NCBI RefSeq assembly: GCF_028745735.1
Contig: NZ_JAQZSM010000005.1
Location: 186,001 to 250,000 of the forward strand
Length of the DNA stretch: 64,000 bases
Direction: 5' to 3'
From: Roseinatronobacter alkalisoli
GTDB taxonomy: Bacteria > Pseudomonadota > Alphaproteobacteria > Rhodobacterales > Rhodobacteraceae
Shown: positions 1 through 8,455 of the stretch, one piece after another
Position numbering within the stretch: the first letter of the stretch is position 1
Layout: each line of letters begins with the position of its first letter
Translations under genes and position numbers: made by a program
Notes under the pieces: model-generated
Seen by the model: the letters and a program-made list of their open reading frames with translations, nothing else
What the model was told of the DNA's origin: nothing
Databases searched by the model: none

Positions 1-1378
1 GCGCGGTTTCTGACGCCTGGCTCATCAGCAATGCATGCAAGGGCCGGATCAGCCCCATATCGATTGGTTCGCCAAAGCCGTGGCATTGCGCGTGGTGATC
101 CCAGACCTCGAATTCATTATTGTCATTCCATGTGCTGTCGAGGCCCTGATCCAGCAGCGCAGTTGTGACATTGCCCTGCCACCAGTCCAGCGTGTCAGGG
201 TTGGTGAAATCCAGATGCGACCCTTTCGCATCCCAGAACATTGACAATTCGGGCGCGCCCGTGTCGCTGTCGCGGATGAACAGCCCCTGCCCTGCCACGT
301 CGTCATAACGGGGATGGTCCTGCAACAGGCAGGGTTTGATATTGGCGATAATATGAATGCCCGCATCGGCATAGGCGCGCGTAAAACCCGCGATGTCGGG
401 GAATTTGTCCGTGTTCCAGTTGAACACATAGCGCTTGCCATCAATCGAGGTATAGCCCGATGACAGGTGAAAACTGTCGCAGGGGATGTCATGCGTGTGC
501 AGCGCGTCAAGAAAGCCCAGCATCTGCACCTGCGCATCCGGCGCGTCGGTATAGGCCATGGTAGACCCCGAATAGCCTAGCGACCAGCGCGGCGGAAAGG
601 CCATCCCGCCGGTCAGCTGTTGCTGCGCCTTGACCAGCGCCAGCATGTCGGGCGCCCAGGTGAAGTAATAGTCCAGATCGCCATCTTCTGCCCTGAAACT
701 GCGATAGGGGGCGTGGTAATTGTCCAGTTCATTGCCAAGGTCGAACCAGCACCCTGCCAGCGTGTCATAAAACAGGCTGAAACTGCCCGCATCCGGCGTG
801 CGCGTCAGGGTGAAGGGGATATGTTTGTAAAGCGGGTCGGTCGTTTGCGCATCATACCCCATCGCATCAAGGTTGCGCATCTCATACCGGCGTCCGCTGC
901 GTTCCAGCAGGCCCGCCTTTTCGCCCAGCCCGAACACGCATTCATTGCGGTGCCGGTTCAGGAAATGCGCGTTACGGTGGTCGCGCCGCCCCAGCATATA
1001 AGCCCCTGTCGGGCGGTCCTGCGCGACATCGCGCCATTGCCCGTCCATCATGGCTTGCCAGCAGATCTGCAAGGGCGTGCGGATGATGGCGCGCAACCTG
1101 TCGGTGGCAATGGTAATCCTGTCGTCTGCCTGCGTTACGTCCGCGGCCGGACAGGTAAAACCGTCGCGCGCATCGCGCGCCCGCCCTTCGCGTGGCAGCG
1201 GTCCTTCGGGGGCAACGGTCCAGCTGCGCCCCAGACGCCACTGCCCGTCCTTGCGCAGGCGGACACGAAACCGCGCGCTGTCCAGCGCCTCAATGCTCAG
1301 GGTGTGCCTGCTTTCGACCAGCAATGTCACTGAACATTCGTCACACGACAGCAGGCACCAGTTTTCCAGTGTTTTCAT
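1..1378 (-). CDS. GH31 family alpha-glycosidase (alpha-glucosidase/alpha-xylosidase type), 3' end outside window
   Basis: Open reading frame on the minus strand from ATG at 1378, running off the left edge (459 codons visible). I translated it by hand. The N-terminal beta-sandwich region ends in FGLGEKAG near residue 150, and the catalytic barrel carries STWNDNNEFE with the expected GH31 nucleophile Asp at about 419. There is no signal peptide, so it should be cytoplasmic. It starts 2 bp after the dctM stop and so belongs to the dctQ-dctM operon. GH31 enzymes release alpha-linked glucose or xylose. Next to a beta-glucuronidase and mannonate dehydratase it may trim a glycosylated uronide, but substrate specificity is inference. 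The C-terminal part cannot be seen. Confidence 0.88.
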   Translation of the reverse strand, partial: MKTLENWCLLSCDECSVTLLVESRHTLSIEALDSARFRVRLRKDGQWRLGRSWTVAPEGPLPREGRARDARDGFTCPAADVTQADDRITIATDRLRAIIRTPLQICWQAMMDGQWRDVAQDRPTGAYMLGRRDHRNAHFLNRHRNECVFGLGEKAGLLERSGRRYEMRNLDAMGYDAQTTDPLYKHIPFTLTRTPDAGSFSLFYDTLAGCWFDLGNELDNYHAPYRSFRAEDGDLDYYFTWAPDMLALVKAQQQLTGGMAFPPRWSLGYSGSTMAYTDAPDAQVQMLGFLDALHTHDIPCDSFHLSSGYTSIDGKRYVFNWNTDKFPDIAGFTRAYADAGIHIIANIKPCLLQDHPRYDDVAGQGLFIRDSDTGAPELSMFWDAKGSHLDFTNPDTLDWWQGNVTTALLDQGLDSTWNDNNEFEVWDHHAQCHGFGEPIDMGLIRPLHALLMSQASETA

Positions 1379-1380
1379 TC

Positions 1381-2679
1381 TTAGTATCCCAGAAGAAGGC
1401 GCGGCAGAAACAGGCTGATTTCCGGCACGAATGTCACCAGCAGCACAATCGCGATCAGTACCGCATAGAAGGGCATCATCGGGCGCAGCACCTTGGCGAT
1501 TGACACACCGCTGATGGAACAACCCACAAACAATGCCGACCCGACAGGCGGTGTGCAGATACCGACGCACAGGTTGATTGTCATGATGATGCCGAAATGC
1601 ACCGGATCAATTCCCAGATCATTCATGATCGGCATGAAGATGGGCGTGAAAATCAGCAGTGCCGGCGTCATGTCCATGAATGTGCCGATCACCAGCAGGA
1701 TAAATACCACCACCAGCAGAATCATGTATGGATTGTCGGTCAGCCCCAGCATGAAACCGGAAATTGCGCCGGGAATGCCACCAAAGGCCATGACCCGTGA
1801 CATGGCAATCGAACAGCCGATCATCAGTAGTACAATTGACGTCGTGACCGCAGAATCGATCAGGATTCGTGGCAGATCGCGCAGGCGGATCTCGCGATAC
1901 CACACCAGCGCCAGTACCAGTGCATAGACCACGGCAATCGCCGATGCCTCTGTCGCGGTGAAAACACCGCCGACAATCCCGCCCATGATGATGACAATCA
2001 GCCCCAGCGGCAGAATCGCATCGCGCGCGGCCACCAGCGCTTCGGTCAGGCTGGGGCGCGGCACCACCGGATAGCCGCGCTTCTTGGAAATGATGCCGGC
2101 AACCACCATCAGTGACAGCCCCATCAGAATACCGGGCAGGTAGCCCGCAAGAAACAGCGCCGCAATCGATGTGCCGCCGGTAATCAGCGAATAGACAATC
2201 AGTGTGGTGCTGGGCGGAATCAGCAGTCCCGTGGGGCAGGATGCGACATTGGCCGCAGTGGTAAAGGCCGGGTCATACCCTTCGCGCTTTTGTACCGGGG
2301 CCATGACACCCCCCACAGCCGCAGCAGATGCCACTGCCGAACCGGAAATGGACCCGAACAGCATGTTTGCAATGATATTCACATGCACCAGCGCGCCGGG
2401 CAGCCGCCCGCCCAGCACCTTGGCCAGTTCAATCAGTCGGCGCGCTATACCGCCACGGTTCATAATATTGCCAGCAAGAATGAACATCGGAATTGCCAGC
2501 AGCGTGAAACTGTCCAGCCCCGACGCCATTTGCTGCGCGACGATGAACATGGACTGGTCGAAACCCATGAACAGCAAAAATGTCAGCGTGGCCGCAATGC
2601 CGATGGCAAAGGCAATCGGCACGCCGATCAGCATCATCAGCCCGAAAGAGCCGAACAGGACGAAAATGGCGGTTGTCAT
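1381..2679 (-). CDS. dctM: TRAP transporter large permease, DctM family
   Basis: 432 residues, the usual size for the 12-helix DctM subunit. Glycine- and proline-rich hydrophobic helices cover the whole length, with the family-typical segments GLLIPPST near residue 150 and TPPVGSALFVG near 375. It forms the sodium- or proton-coupled transport channel in the inner membrane and works with DctQ and a periplasmic DctP. The start overlaps the dctQ stop by 4 bp, showing translational coupling. Its DctP partner is not in this operon but in the divergent one beginning at 3418. The context of beta-glucuronidase and UxuA points to a uronate or uronide as substrate; this is inference. Confidence 0.93.
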   Translation of the reverse strand: MTTAIFVLFGSFGLMMLIGVPIAFAIGIAATLTFLLFMGFDQSMFIVAQQMASGLDSFTLLAIPMFILAGNIMNRGGIARRLIELAKVLGGRLPGALVHVNIIANMLFGSISGSAVASAAAVGGVMAPVQKREGYDPAFTTAANVASCPTGLLIPPSTTLIVYSLITGGTSIAALFLAGYLPGILMGLSLMVVAGIISKKRGYPVVPRPSLTEALVAARDAILPLGLIVIIMGGIVGGVFTATEASAIAVVYALVLALVWYREIRLRDLPRILIDSAVTTSIVLLMIGCSIAMSRVMAFGGIPGAISGFMLGLTDNPYMILLVVVFILLVIGTFMDMTPALLIFTPIFMPIMNDLGIDPVHFGIIMTINLCVGICTPPVGSALFVGCSISGVSIAKVLRPMMPFYAVLIAIVLLVTFVPEISLFLPRLLLGY

Positions 2680-3188
2680 GGCTGCACCTCGGTCTGGGGT
2701 TCGGTCCGGCCGACCAGTACATCATCAGGATCGCGCCACAGACGCAGCAGAAAATGCCAGCAGTAATAGACAATCATCAGCCCGGAAAACGGAATGGCAC
2801 CATAGACATAGCCCATAGGCAGCCGCAGCGTGGGCGTAATCTGGCCGGATTTCAGTGTGCGGCTGGTCAGTTCCCAGCCGCCTTTGATCATGACCAGAAT
2901 TGCAAATCCCGCGACAAGGGCCAGAATCACCACATTCATCACCTGTCGCGCCCGGCTTGGCAACAGCATGGGTACGATATCGATGGCCAGATGCTTGGCA
3001 CGGCCAAACGTATATGCTCCGCCGATCAGCGCAAGCCACATGAACAGAAGGCGTGCAAATTCACCCGTAACGGTGCTGGGGGCCTGCAATACATAGCGGG
3101 AAAAAACCTGCCAGACGATGCTGGCGACAATAATCGCAAAGATCACCACGATGATGATTTCCAGAAATCTGTCGATATGGCGTTTCAT
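2676..3188 (-). CDS. dctQ: TRAP transporter small permease, DctQ family
   Basis: 170 residues with four hydrophobic stretches and the DctQ-typical FMWLALIGGAYTFGRAKHL segment around residues 50-68. It is the small membrane subunit that pairs with DctM in TRAP (tripartite ATP-independent periplasmic) transporters. A strong GGAGGG Shine-Dalgarno lies just before the ATG at 3188. It is the first gene of the leftward operon dctQ-dctM-GH31, divergent from dctP, and shares the intergenic region that holds the two putative UxuR-type operators. Confidence 0.92.
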   Translation of the reverse strand: MKRHIDRFLEIIIVVIFAIIVASIVWQVFSRYVLQAPSTVTGEFARLLFMWLALIGGAYTFGRAKHLAIDIVPMLLPSRARQVMNVVILALVAGFAILVMIKGGWELTSRTLKSGQITPTLRLPMGYVYGAIPFSGLMIVYYCWHFLLRLWRDPDDVLVGRTEPQTEVQP

Positions 3189-3283
3189 TTCCGTCCCTCC
3201 CTGTGGCGAAACTTACGCGACATGGCATGCGCGCTGCTTGCCCAGCCATACCACCGATCCCGGACCTTGTGACAAGATCCTGC

Positions 3284-3322
3284 AAATTGGTCAACCAATT
3301 TATGAAATGGGTTGACTAATGT
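3284..3322. promoter_or_regulatory. Tandem UxuR/ExuR-like operators between the divergent TRAP units
   Basis: Site 1 (3284-3301) is a perfect inverted repeat, AAATTGGT-CA-ACCAATTT. Site 2 (3305-3322) is a degenerate copy, AAATGGGT-TG-ACTAATGT. Their centres are 21 bp apart, two helical turns. The half-sites match the ATTGGT/ACCAAT pattern known for the hexuronate repressors UxuR and ExuR of the FadR-type GntR family. A GntR gene of that type lies in the same locus at 6226, so autogenous control of both divergent transcripts is the likely function. Confidence 0.75.
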
Positions 3323-3417
3323 GGGTTTTGGTCGTCATCTTGGGCACCGGAAGGCGGATGCGACGATACGCGCCCTTGTCTACCACCACGACATCAACCC
3401 ATCGGGAGGAATATATC

Positions 3418-4401
3418 ATGGCCCATCTGACACGCACCATTGCGCTTGCCACGACGGCAAGTCTGGCACTTGGCGCAGCCGCACAAGCGCAAACGCTGCT
3501 GCGGCTGAACCACAACAACCCCGCGGACCACCCCACGCATATCAGCATGGAATTCATGGGCGAGCGTTTTGCCGAACTGACCGACAATGCCTATCGCATT
3601 CAGGTTTTCCCCAATGCCCAGCTTGGCACGCAGCGCGAATCAATGGAACTGGTGCAGAACTGCGCGCTGGAAATGGCACGTTCAAACGCTGCCGAACTGG
3701 AAGCGTTTGAACCGCTTTACAGCGCCATCAACCTGCCTTTCATCTTTGCCAGCGAAGATCACTTCTTCGACGTGATCGACGGCGAAGTGGGCCAGACCAT
3801 TCTGAACGCCTCTGCCGACAAGGGGTTTCTGGGGGTTTCCTTCCTGACCGAAGGGGCGCGCTCCTTCTATGGTGATCGTCCTGTCAACAGCCCTGCCGAC
3901 CTGGCTGGCGTGAATATCCGCGTGCAACCCAGCCCGTCTGCCATTCGGATGGTGGAACTTCTGGGCGGTAACCCCACGCCCATCGACTGGGGCGAGCTTT
4001 ACAGCGCGCTGCAACAGGGCGTTGTGAACATGGCAGAAAACAACCCCACGGCCCTGACCAGTGCGCGGCATGGTGAAGTTGTGGATTACTTTTCACTGAA
4101 CGAGCACACGATCATCCCGTCGGTGGTGGTAATTTCAAGCTGCGCATGGGACGCCATGTCCGAAGAGCATCAGCAGGCGCTACGTGCTGCGGCACTGGAA
4201 TCGCAGGCCTTCCACCGCGAAAGCTGGGATGCGATTGCGCAAGCATCGCTTGACACCGCGCAAGCTGAAATGGGTGTGGAGATCAACACAGTAGAAAAAG
4301 GCCCCTTCATTGAAGCCGTGCTGCCAATGCACGAAGAAGTGGCCGCACAATCGCCCGCACTGGCAGAGTTGATCGACAGCATCAAGGCACTGGCCAACTA
4401 A
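3418..4401 (+). CDS. dctP: TRAP transporter periplasmic substrate-binding protein, DctP family
   Basis: 327 residues from ATG 3418, preceded by GGGAGGA at a proper distance. A longer frame opens at 3319 but would put non-secretory sequence ahead of a clean signal peptide (MAHLTRTIALATTASLALG, predicted cleavage after AAAQA). The mature part has the DctP pattern, including an Arg-rich strand VNIRVQPSP near residue 170; the conserved Arg here normally contacts the ligand carboxylate. This fits a uronic-acid-containing ligand. It is the first gene of the rightward operon with the GH2 enzyme, GntR and uxuA, and must work with DctQM encoded on the other side of the shared promoter region. Confidence 0.93.
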   Translation: MAHLTRTIALATTASLALGAAAQAQTLLRLNHNNPADHPTHISMEFMGERFAELTDNAYRIQVFPNAQLGTQRESMELVQNCALEMARSNAAELEAFEPLYSAINLPFIFASEDHFFDVIDGEVGQTILNASADKGFLGVSFLTEGARSFYGDRPVNSPADLAGVNIRVQPSPSAIRMVELLGGNPTPIDWGELYSALQQGVVNMAENNPTALTSARHGEVVDYFSLNEHTIIPSVVVISSCAWDAMSEEHQQALRAAALESQAFHRESWDAIAQASLDTAQAEMGVEINTVEKGPFIEAVLPMHEEVAAQSPALAELIDSIKALAN

Positions 4402-4435
4402 GGCGGAAAAAACCGGAATTCGGGGGATTAACGGC

Positions 4436-6226
4436 ATGCTGGAACGTTCAACCATCGGAGAGAACGCGCTTCAAGCCCTGCATGATGAAGATTATGCGCG
4501 GCCCTATGACACGCGCAACCTGACCCATAAGGGGCTTCTTTTCACAGGCGGACGTGACGCGCAATCTCTTGATGGCGCATGGAATTTCTGCGTGGACCTG
4601 CTGGATACAGGTCTGCGCCAGAAATGGTTCTCCATGCTTCCCGCCGCCCCCGAAACCCGCACGGAACCGTGGGACTATGACCCCTATATGGGCGAAACGG
4701 TTCCTGTGCCTTCCAACTGGCAGATGCTGAAAGAGAAATGGTATTTCTATGAAGGCAGCGCCTGGTATACCCGTCCGCTGGACCACACCCCCCGCGATGG
4801 GCGAAGGCAGATTCTGCGCATCGGTGCGGCGCAGTATGACTGCAAGGTCTTTCTGAATGGCAGGTTTCTGGGCAACCATCTGGGCGGGTCCACCCCGTTT
4901 TGTGTGGAACTGACCAATGACCTGCGGGATGGGCGCAACTGGCTGATGCTGTGTGTCAACAACACCCGGACATTGGACCGCGTGCCCATGCGCAACACTG
5001 ACTGGTTCAACTATGGCGGTATTTACCGCGAAACGCAGCTTTTTGATCTGCCCGCAGCCTTCATCAGTGACATGGGGCTGCGCCTTGGCAGTGACGGTGA
5101 CTCAATTGTGGTTGATCTTACGATTGACGGAGCACAACGCGGCGATGTGCAACTGTCGATCCCCGAACTGGGGCTGGAGCAGACAATTCCCGTCACTGGC
5201 GGCCACGCACGCGCAACCATTCCTGCGCGGCCCGAATTATGGTCGCCCGACACCCCGAAACTCTATGATGTCCGGGCACGCTTTGGCGATGATACCGTGT
5301 CCGACCGCGTCGGGTTCCGCACCATCGCGCGGCAGGGCACGGAAATTCTGCTGAACGGCACACCCGTCTGGTTGCGTGGTATTTCGGTGCATGAAGATGA
5401 CCTGTTCCTGGGCAAGGTCACGACTGAGGATGACCTGCGCGCGCGGTTTCAGCACGCGAAGGAACTGGGCTGCAATTTCCTGCGGTTGGCGCATTACCCC
5501 CACCACGAACGCGCCGCGCAACTGGCGGATGAGATGGGTTTTCTACTGTGGCAGGAAATCCCGGTCTACTGGGCCATCGCGTTCGACAACCCTGCAACCT
5601 ATGCTGATGCCGAAAACCAGTTGCTGGAACTGATCCGGCGTGACAGAAACCGCGCTAGTGTCATCATCTGGTCCATCGGCAATGAAAACCCCGACACGGA
5701 TGCGCGTCTGTCCTTCATGCGCGCGCTGGCCGATGCCGCGCGCCGCGCTGATGACACCCGCCTTATTGCCGCGGCCTGTCTGATAAACCACACCCGCAAC
5801 CGCATAGAGGACCGTCTGGCGGAATATCTGGACGTGATCGGTATCAATGAATATTACGGTTGGTATGACGAAAATATCGCAGACCTGATCGAAATCGGTC
5901 GCAATTCGGCCCCGGACCGGCCCGTGCTTATCTCGGAAACAGGGGCGGATGGCGCAATCGGCAAAGGGGCACCGGAAACGGGACTGTTCAGCGAAGCCTA
6001 TATGACGCAGGTGTACCGCCAGCAGATCGAAATTTTGCAGGGCCTTGATTATGTCAAGGGCATGTCGCCATGGATTCTGTATGATTTCCGTGTCGAACGC
6101 CGCCAGAATATTTTCCAGAACGGGTTCAACAAGAAGGGCCTGATCGCCGCCGATAAACAGACAAAGAAATCTGCCTTCGCGGTTCTGGCGGAATTCTATC
6201 ATGCCCGCGCCAGGGGGACGATCTGA
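4436..6226 (+). CDS. uidA: GH2 beta-glucuronidase
   Basis: 596 residues, nearly the length of E. coli UidA (603). Order: sugar-binding jelly roll (about 20-200), immunoglobulin-like domain (205-300), TIM barrel (305-590). The acid/base Glu is at about 417 in SIGNENP and the nucleophile Glu at about 501 in ISETG. Asn565-Lys566-Lys567 is the N-x-K element that in beta-glucuronidases reads the carboxylate of the uronic acid, which separates it from beta-galactosidase relatives. No signal peptide is present, so hydrolysis is cytoplasmic and intact glucuronides must be imported. The RBS is GGGGGA before ATG 4436. Its last base overlaps the first base of the GntR gene. Confidence 0.88.
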   Translation: MLERSTIGENALQALHDEDYARPYDTRNLTHKGLLFTGGRDAQSLDGAWNFCVDLLDTGLRQKWFSMLPAAPETRTEPWDYDPYMGETVPVPSNWQMLKEKWYFYEGSAWYTRPLDHTPRDGRRQILRIGAAQYDCKVFLNGRFLGNHLGGSTPFCVELTNDLRDGRNWLMLCVNNTRTLDRVPMRNTDWFNYGGIYRETQLFDLPAAFISDMGLRLGSDGDSIVVDLTIDGAQRGDVQLSIPELGLEQTIPVTGGHARATIPARPELWSPDTPKLYDVRARFGDDTVSDRVGFRTIARQGTEILLNGTPVWLRGISVHEDDLFLGKVTTEDDLRARFQHAKELGCNFLRLAHYPHHERAAQLADEMGFLLWQEIPVYWAIAFDNPATYADAENQLLELIRRDRNRASVIIWSIGNENPDTDARLSFMRALADAARRADDTRLIAAACLINHTRNRIEDRLAEYLDVIGINEYYGWYDENIADLIEIGRNSAPDRPVLISETGADGAIGKGAPETGLFSEAYMTQVYRQQIEILQGLDYVKGMSPWILYDFRVERRQNIFQNGFNKKGLIAADKQTKKSAFAVLAEFYHARARGTI

Positions 6227-6969
6227 TGGCGCGCGCGACAAGACGCTATCAGGAAGTGGCCGAAGGGTTGCGCGCGCTGATTGAACAGGGCGGCTATGCG
6301 CCCGGTGACCGCATCCTGACCGAACGCCAGATTGCCGAAAACCTTCAGGTCGGGCGTTCCGCCGCGCGCGAAGCCATTCTGTTGATGGAAATCGAAGGAA
6401 TGCTTGAAGTGCGCAAGGGGTCCGGAATTTACCTGAAAGCCATGGAAACATCCGCCCCGAAGGGCGATGCCAATGACATCGGCCCGTTTGAGTTGATTCA
6501 GGCCCGCCAGTTGCTGGAAAGCGCAGTGGCCGGGCTTGCGGCCTCTACCGTGACAAAGGCCGATATCATACGCATGCGCGACGCGCTGGAACTGGAACGC
6601 AACAGCATTGCGACTGGCGCACAGGATTATTCGGGGGATGAACTGTTTCACCGCCTTATCGCCGAAGCGACACAGAACAATGTGCTGGTCGATACGGTCA
6701 ATGAACTGTGGAAAAAGCGCGAAGCAAGCCGGATGTGGGCACGCCTGCATGACCGCATATTCGTGACCGATTACAGATTGCGCTGGCTGGATGATCATAG
6801 CGCGATTCTGGCCGCCCTGCAACGCCGCGACCCGGAAGCCGCCCGCAGTGCCATGTGGCAGCATCTGGAAAATGTGCGCGTGACATTGCTGGAACTGTCA
6901 GATGACGAAGACCCCGGTTTTGACGGCTATCTGTTCGATTCACGCGAAGTTTCGAAAGTGTTTCGCTGA
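6226..6969 (+). CDS. GntR-family transcriptional regulator, FadR subfamily (UxuR/ExuR-like)
   Basis: 247 residues. A winged helix covers residues 5-72, with the recognition helix in QVGRSAAREAILLMEIEGML. An all-helical FCD effector domain (about 85-235) follows, with His/Asp positions that bind metal and ligand in this subfamily. It starts in a TGATG overlap with the GH2 gene, so it is co-translated with the enzymes it probably controls. The UxuR-like operators at 3284-3322 and the uxuA gene just downstream make a repressor released by a uronate intermediate the best guess. Exact effector unknown. Confidence 0.85.
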   Translation: MARATRRYQEVAEGLRALIEQGGYAPGDRILTERQIAENLQVGRSAAREAILLMEIEGMLEVRKGSGIYLKAMETSAPKGDANDIGPFELIQARQLLESAVAGLAASTVTKADIIRMRDALELERNSIATGAQDYSGDELFHRLIAEATQNNVLVDTVNELWKKREASRMWARLHDRIFVTDYRLRWLDDHSAILAALQRRDPEAARSAMWQHLENVRVTLLELSDDEDPGFDGYLFDSREVSKVFR

Positions 6970-6991
6970 CCGGGTTTGACCCAAAGGATAC

Positions 6992-8188
6992 ATGAATATG
7001 GACTATACTTGGCGCTGGTTTGGCCCGGATGACCCTGTTTCGCTTGCCGATGTGCGGCAGGCGGGCGCAACCGGCATTGTAACCGCTCTTCATCAGATAC
7101 CCAATGGCGCCCTGTGGCCGGTTGATGCCATCAGGGAACGCCAATCCATGATTGCGGCCGCCGGTCTGCGCTGGCAGGTGGTCGAAAGCATCCCGGTGCC
7201 CGAAGCCATCAAGCTGGGTACCAGCGGCTGGCAGGAACTGGCCGATATATGGGCTGCATCCGCGCTGAATCTGGCAAAATGCGGTATCATGACAATCTGC
7301 TACAATTTCATGCCGGTGCTGGACTGGACCCGCACGCGCCTGCGCCATGTCATGGATGACGGGGCCGAATGCCTGCGCTTTGACCGCGTCGATCTTGCGC
7401 TGTTTGATTTGTTCATTCTGAAACGGGCCGGGGCAGCCGCGGATTATAACACTGAAACCCATGCCGAAGCCGAACGCCGCTTCGCCACGATGGATGCTGA
7501 CGCCCGGACCAGCCTGACGGATACAATCCTTGCCGGCTTGCCCGGATCAGAGGAAAGCTACACCCTGGACGGGTTCCGCGCCCAGATCGGCCAGTACCGG
7601 GACATTAACGCCGAACAGTTGCGCCTGAATCTGCGGCAATTCCTGCAACATGTCGTCCCACAACTGGCCCCTGCCGGGGTCCGGCTGGCCATTCATCCCG
7701 ACGATCCGCCACGCGCGCTGTTCGGGTTGCCGCGTGTCGTGTCCACAGCTGACGATCTGGACGCCATCGTGCAGATGCATCCTGATCCCGCCAACGGGTT
7801 TACATTTTGCGCAGGTTCGCTTGGTGTCCGGGCGGATAACGACCTTCCTGCGATTTTGCGCAAACATGCCGCGCGGATATATTTCCTGCATCTGCGCAAT
7901 ACATTACGCGATCCCGTTTCTGCATTAAGTGACGGTGTTGCGGGTGAAAGTTTTCAGGAAGCGGCCCATCTGGACGGCAATGCAAATATGGCCGCGCTGG
8001 TGGCAGAAATCCTGCGCATCGAGGCCGCGCGCGGGCATCCCCTGCCCTTTCGTCCGGACCATGGCCATGCCTTGCAAAGCGATCTGCGCGGCCCCTACCG
8101 GCCGGGTTATTCCGCTGTGGGGCGTTTGCGCGGGATGGCTGAAATCCGCGGCATAGAGCATGCGCTGAAACACCTGAAAACGACCTGA
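6992..8188 (+). CDS. uxuA: D-mannonate dehydratase
   Basis: 398 residues; E. coli UxuA has 394 and reads almost in register. Shared segments include TWRWFGPDDPVSLADVRQAG at the N-terminus, CYNFMPVLDWTRT near 105, the metal-binding stretch IHPDDPPR near 235, NGFTFCAGSLGVRADNDL near 265 and FRPDHGH near 350. It converts D-mannonate to 2-keto-3-deoxy-D-gluconate in hexuronate catabolism. The partner enzymes UxaC, UxuB, KdgK and Eda are not in the window. An in-frame ATG at 6998 is an alternative start. It is the last gene of the dctP operon and is followed by a hairpin at 8218. Confidence 0.95.
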   Translation: MNMDYTWRWFGPDDPVSLADVRQAGATGIVTALHQIPNGALWPVDAIRERQSMIAAAGLRWQVVESIPVPEAIKLGTSGWQELADIWAASALNLAKCGIMTICYNFMPVLDWTRTRLRHVMDDGAECLRFDRVDLALFDLFILKRAGAAADYNTETHAEAERRFATMDADARTSLTDTILAGLPGSEESYTLDGFRAQIGQYRDINAEQLRLNLRQFLQHVVPQLAPAGVRLAIHPDDPPRALFGLPRVVSTADDLDAIVQMHPDPANGFTFCAGSLGVRADNDLPAILRKHAARIYFLHLRNTLRDPVSALSDGVAGESFQEAAHLDGNANMAALVAEILRIEAARGHPLPFRPDHGHALQSDLRGPYRPGYSAVGRLRGMAEIRGIEHALKHLKTT

Positions 8189-8217
8189 CACCTGGCTTTG
8201 TGCATCCGGCTTGCGGT

Positions 8218-8258
8218 TGCCCCCCGTAAGGCACTGTCCTTCCGGGGGGCAGTTATTT
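8218..8258 (+). terminator. Rho-independent-like terminator after uxuA
   Basis: A 9-bp GC stem (TGCCCCCCG/CGGGGGGCA) is extended by an inner AAGG/CCTT stem, with a short loop, then GTTATTTGT. It lies 30 bp after the uxuA stop and closes the uronide operon. Confidence 0.65.
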
Positions 8259-8372
8259 GTGCGCATATCCCGCCTGCCCGGCGACGGAATACCAAGCCTT
8301 GATTGCGTCGATGATGTTTTGTTGCGCAGTCCGGCGATCCGCGCGCTGAAAATTTCAGCACAGATCGAAAAT

Positions 8373-8388
8373 TTTACCAATTGATAAA
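8373..8388. promoter_or_regulatory. Putative RutR operator upstream of preT
   Basis: TTTACCAATTGATAAA, an imperfect palindrome matching the RutR consensus TTGACCA-NN-TGGTCAA at 11 of 14 defined positions. It is 67 bp before the preT start in an AT-rich promoter-like stretch. A rutR homologue lies 3 kb away, with a second, better site in front of it. Confidence 0.6.
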
Positions 8389-8455
8389 TTTTTAAACCCG
8401 TGCTTTCCTGTCATGGCATCCGACAGTCACTCTGCCAGCCATAAGGGGCCAGCCA

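Noticed and set aside
5543-6451. 302-codon minus-strand frame
   Set aside because: Antisense to the beta-glucuronidase and GntR genes.
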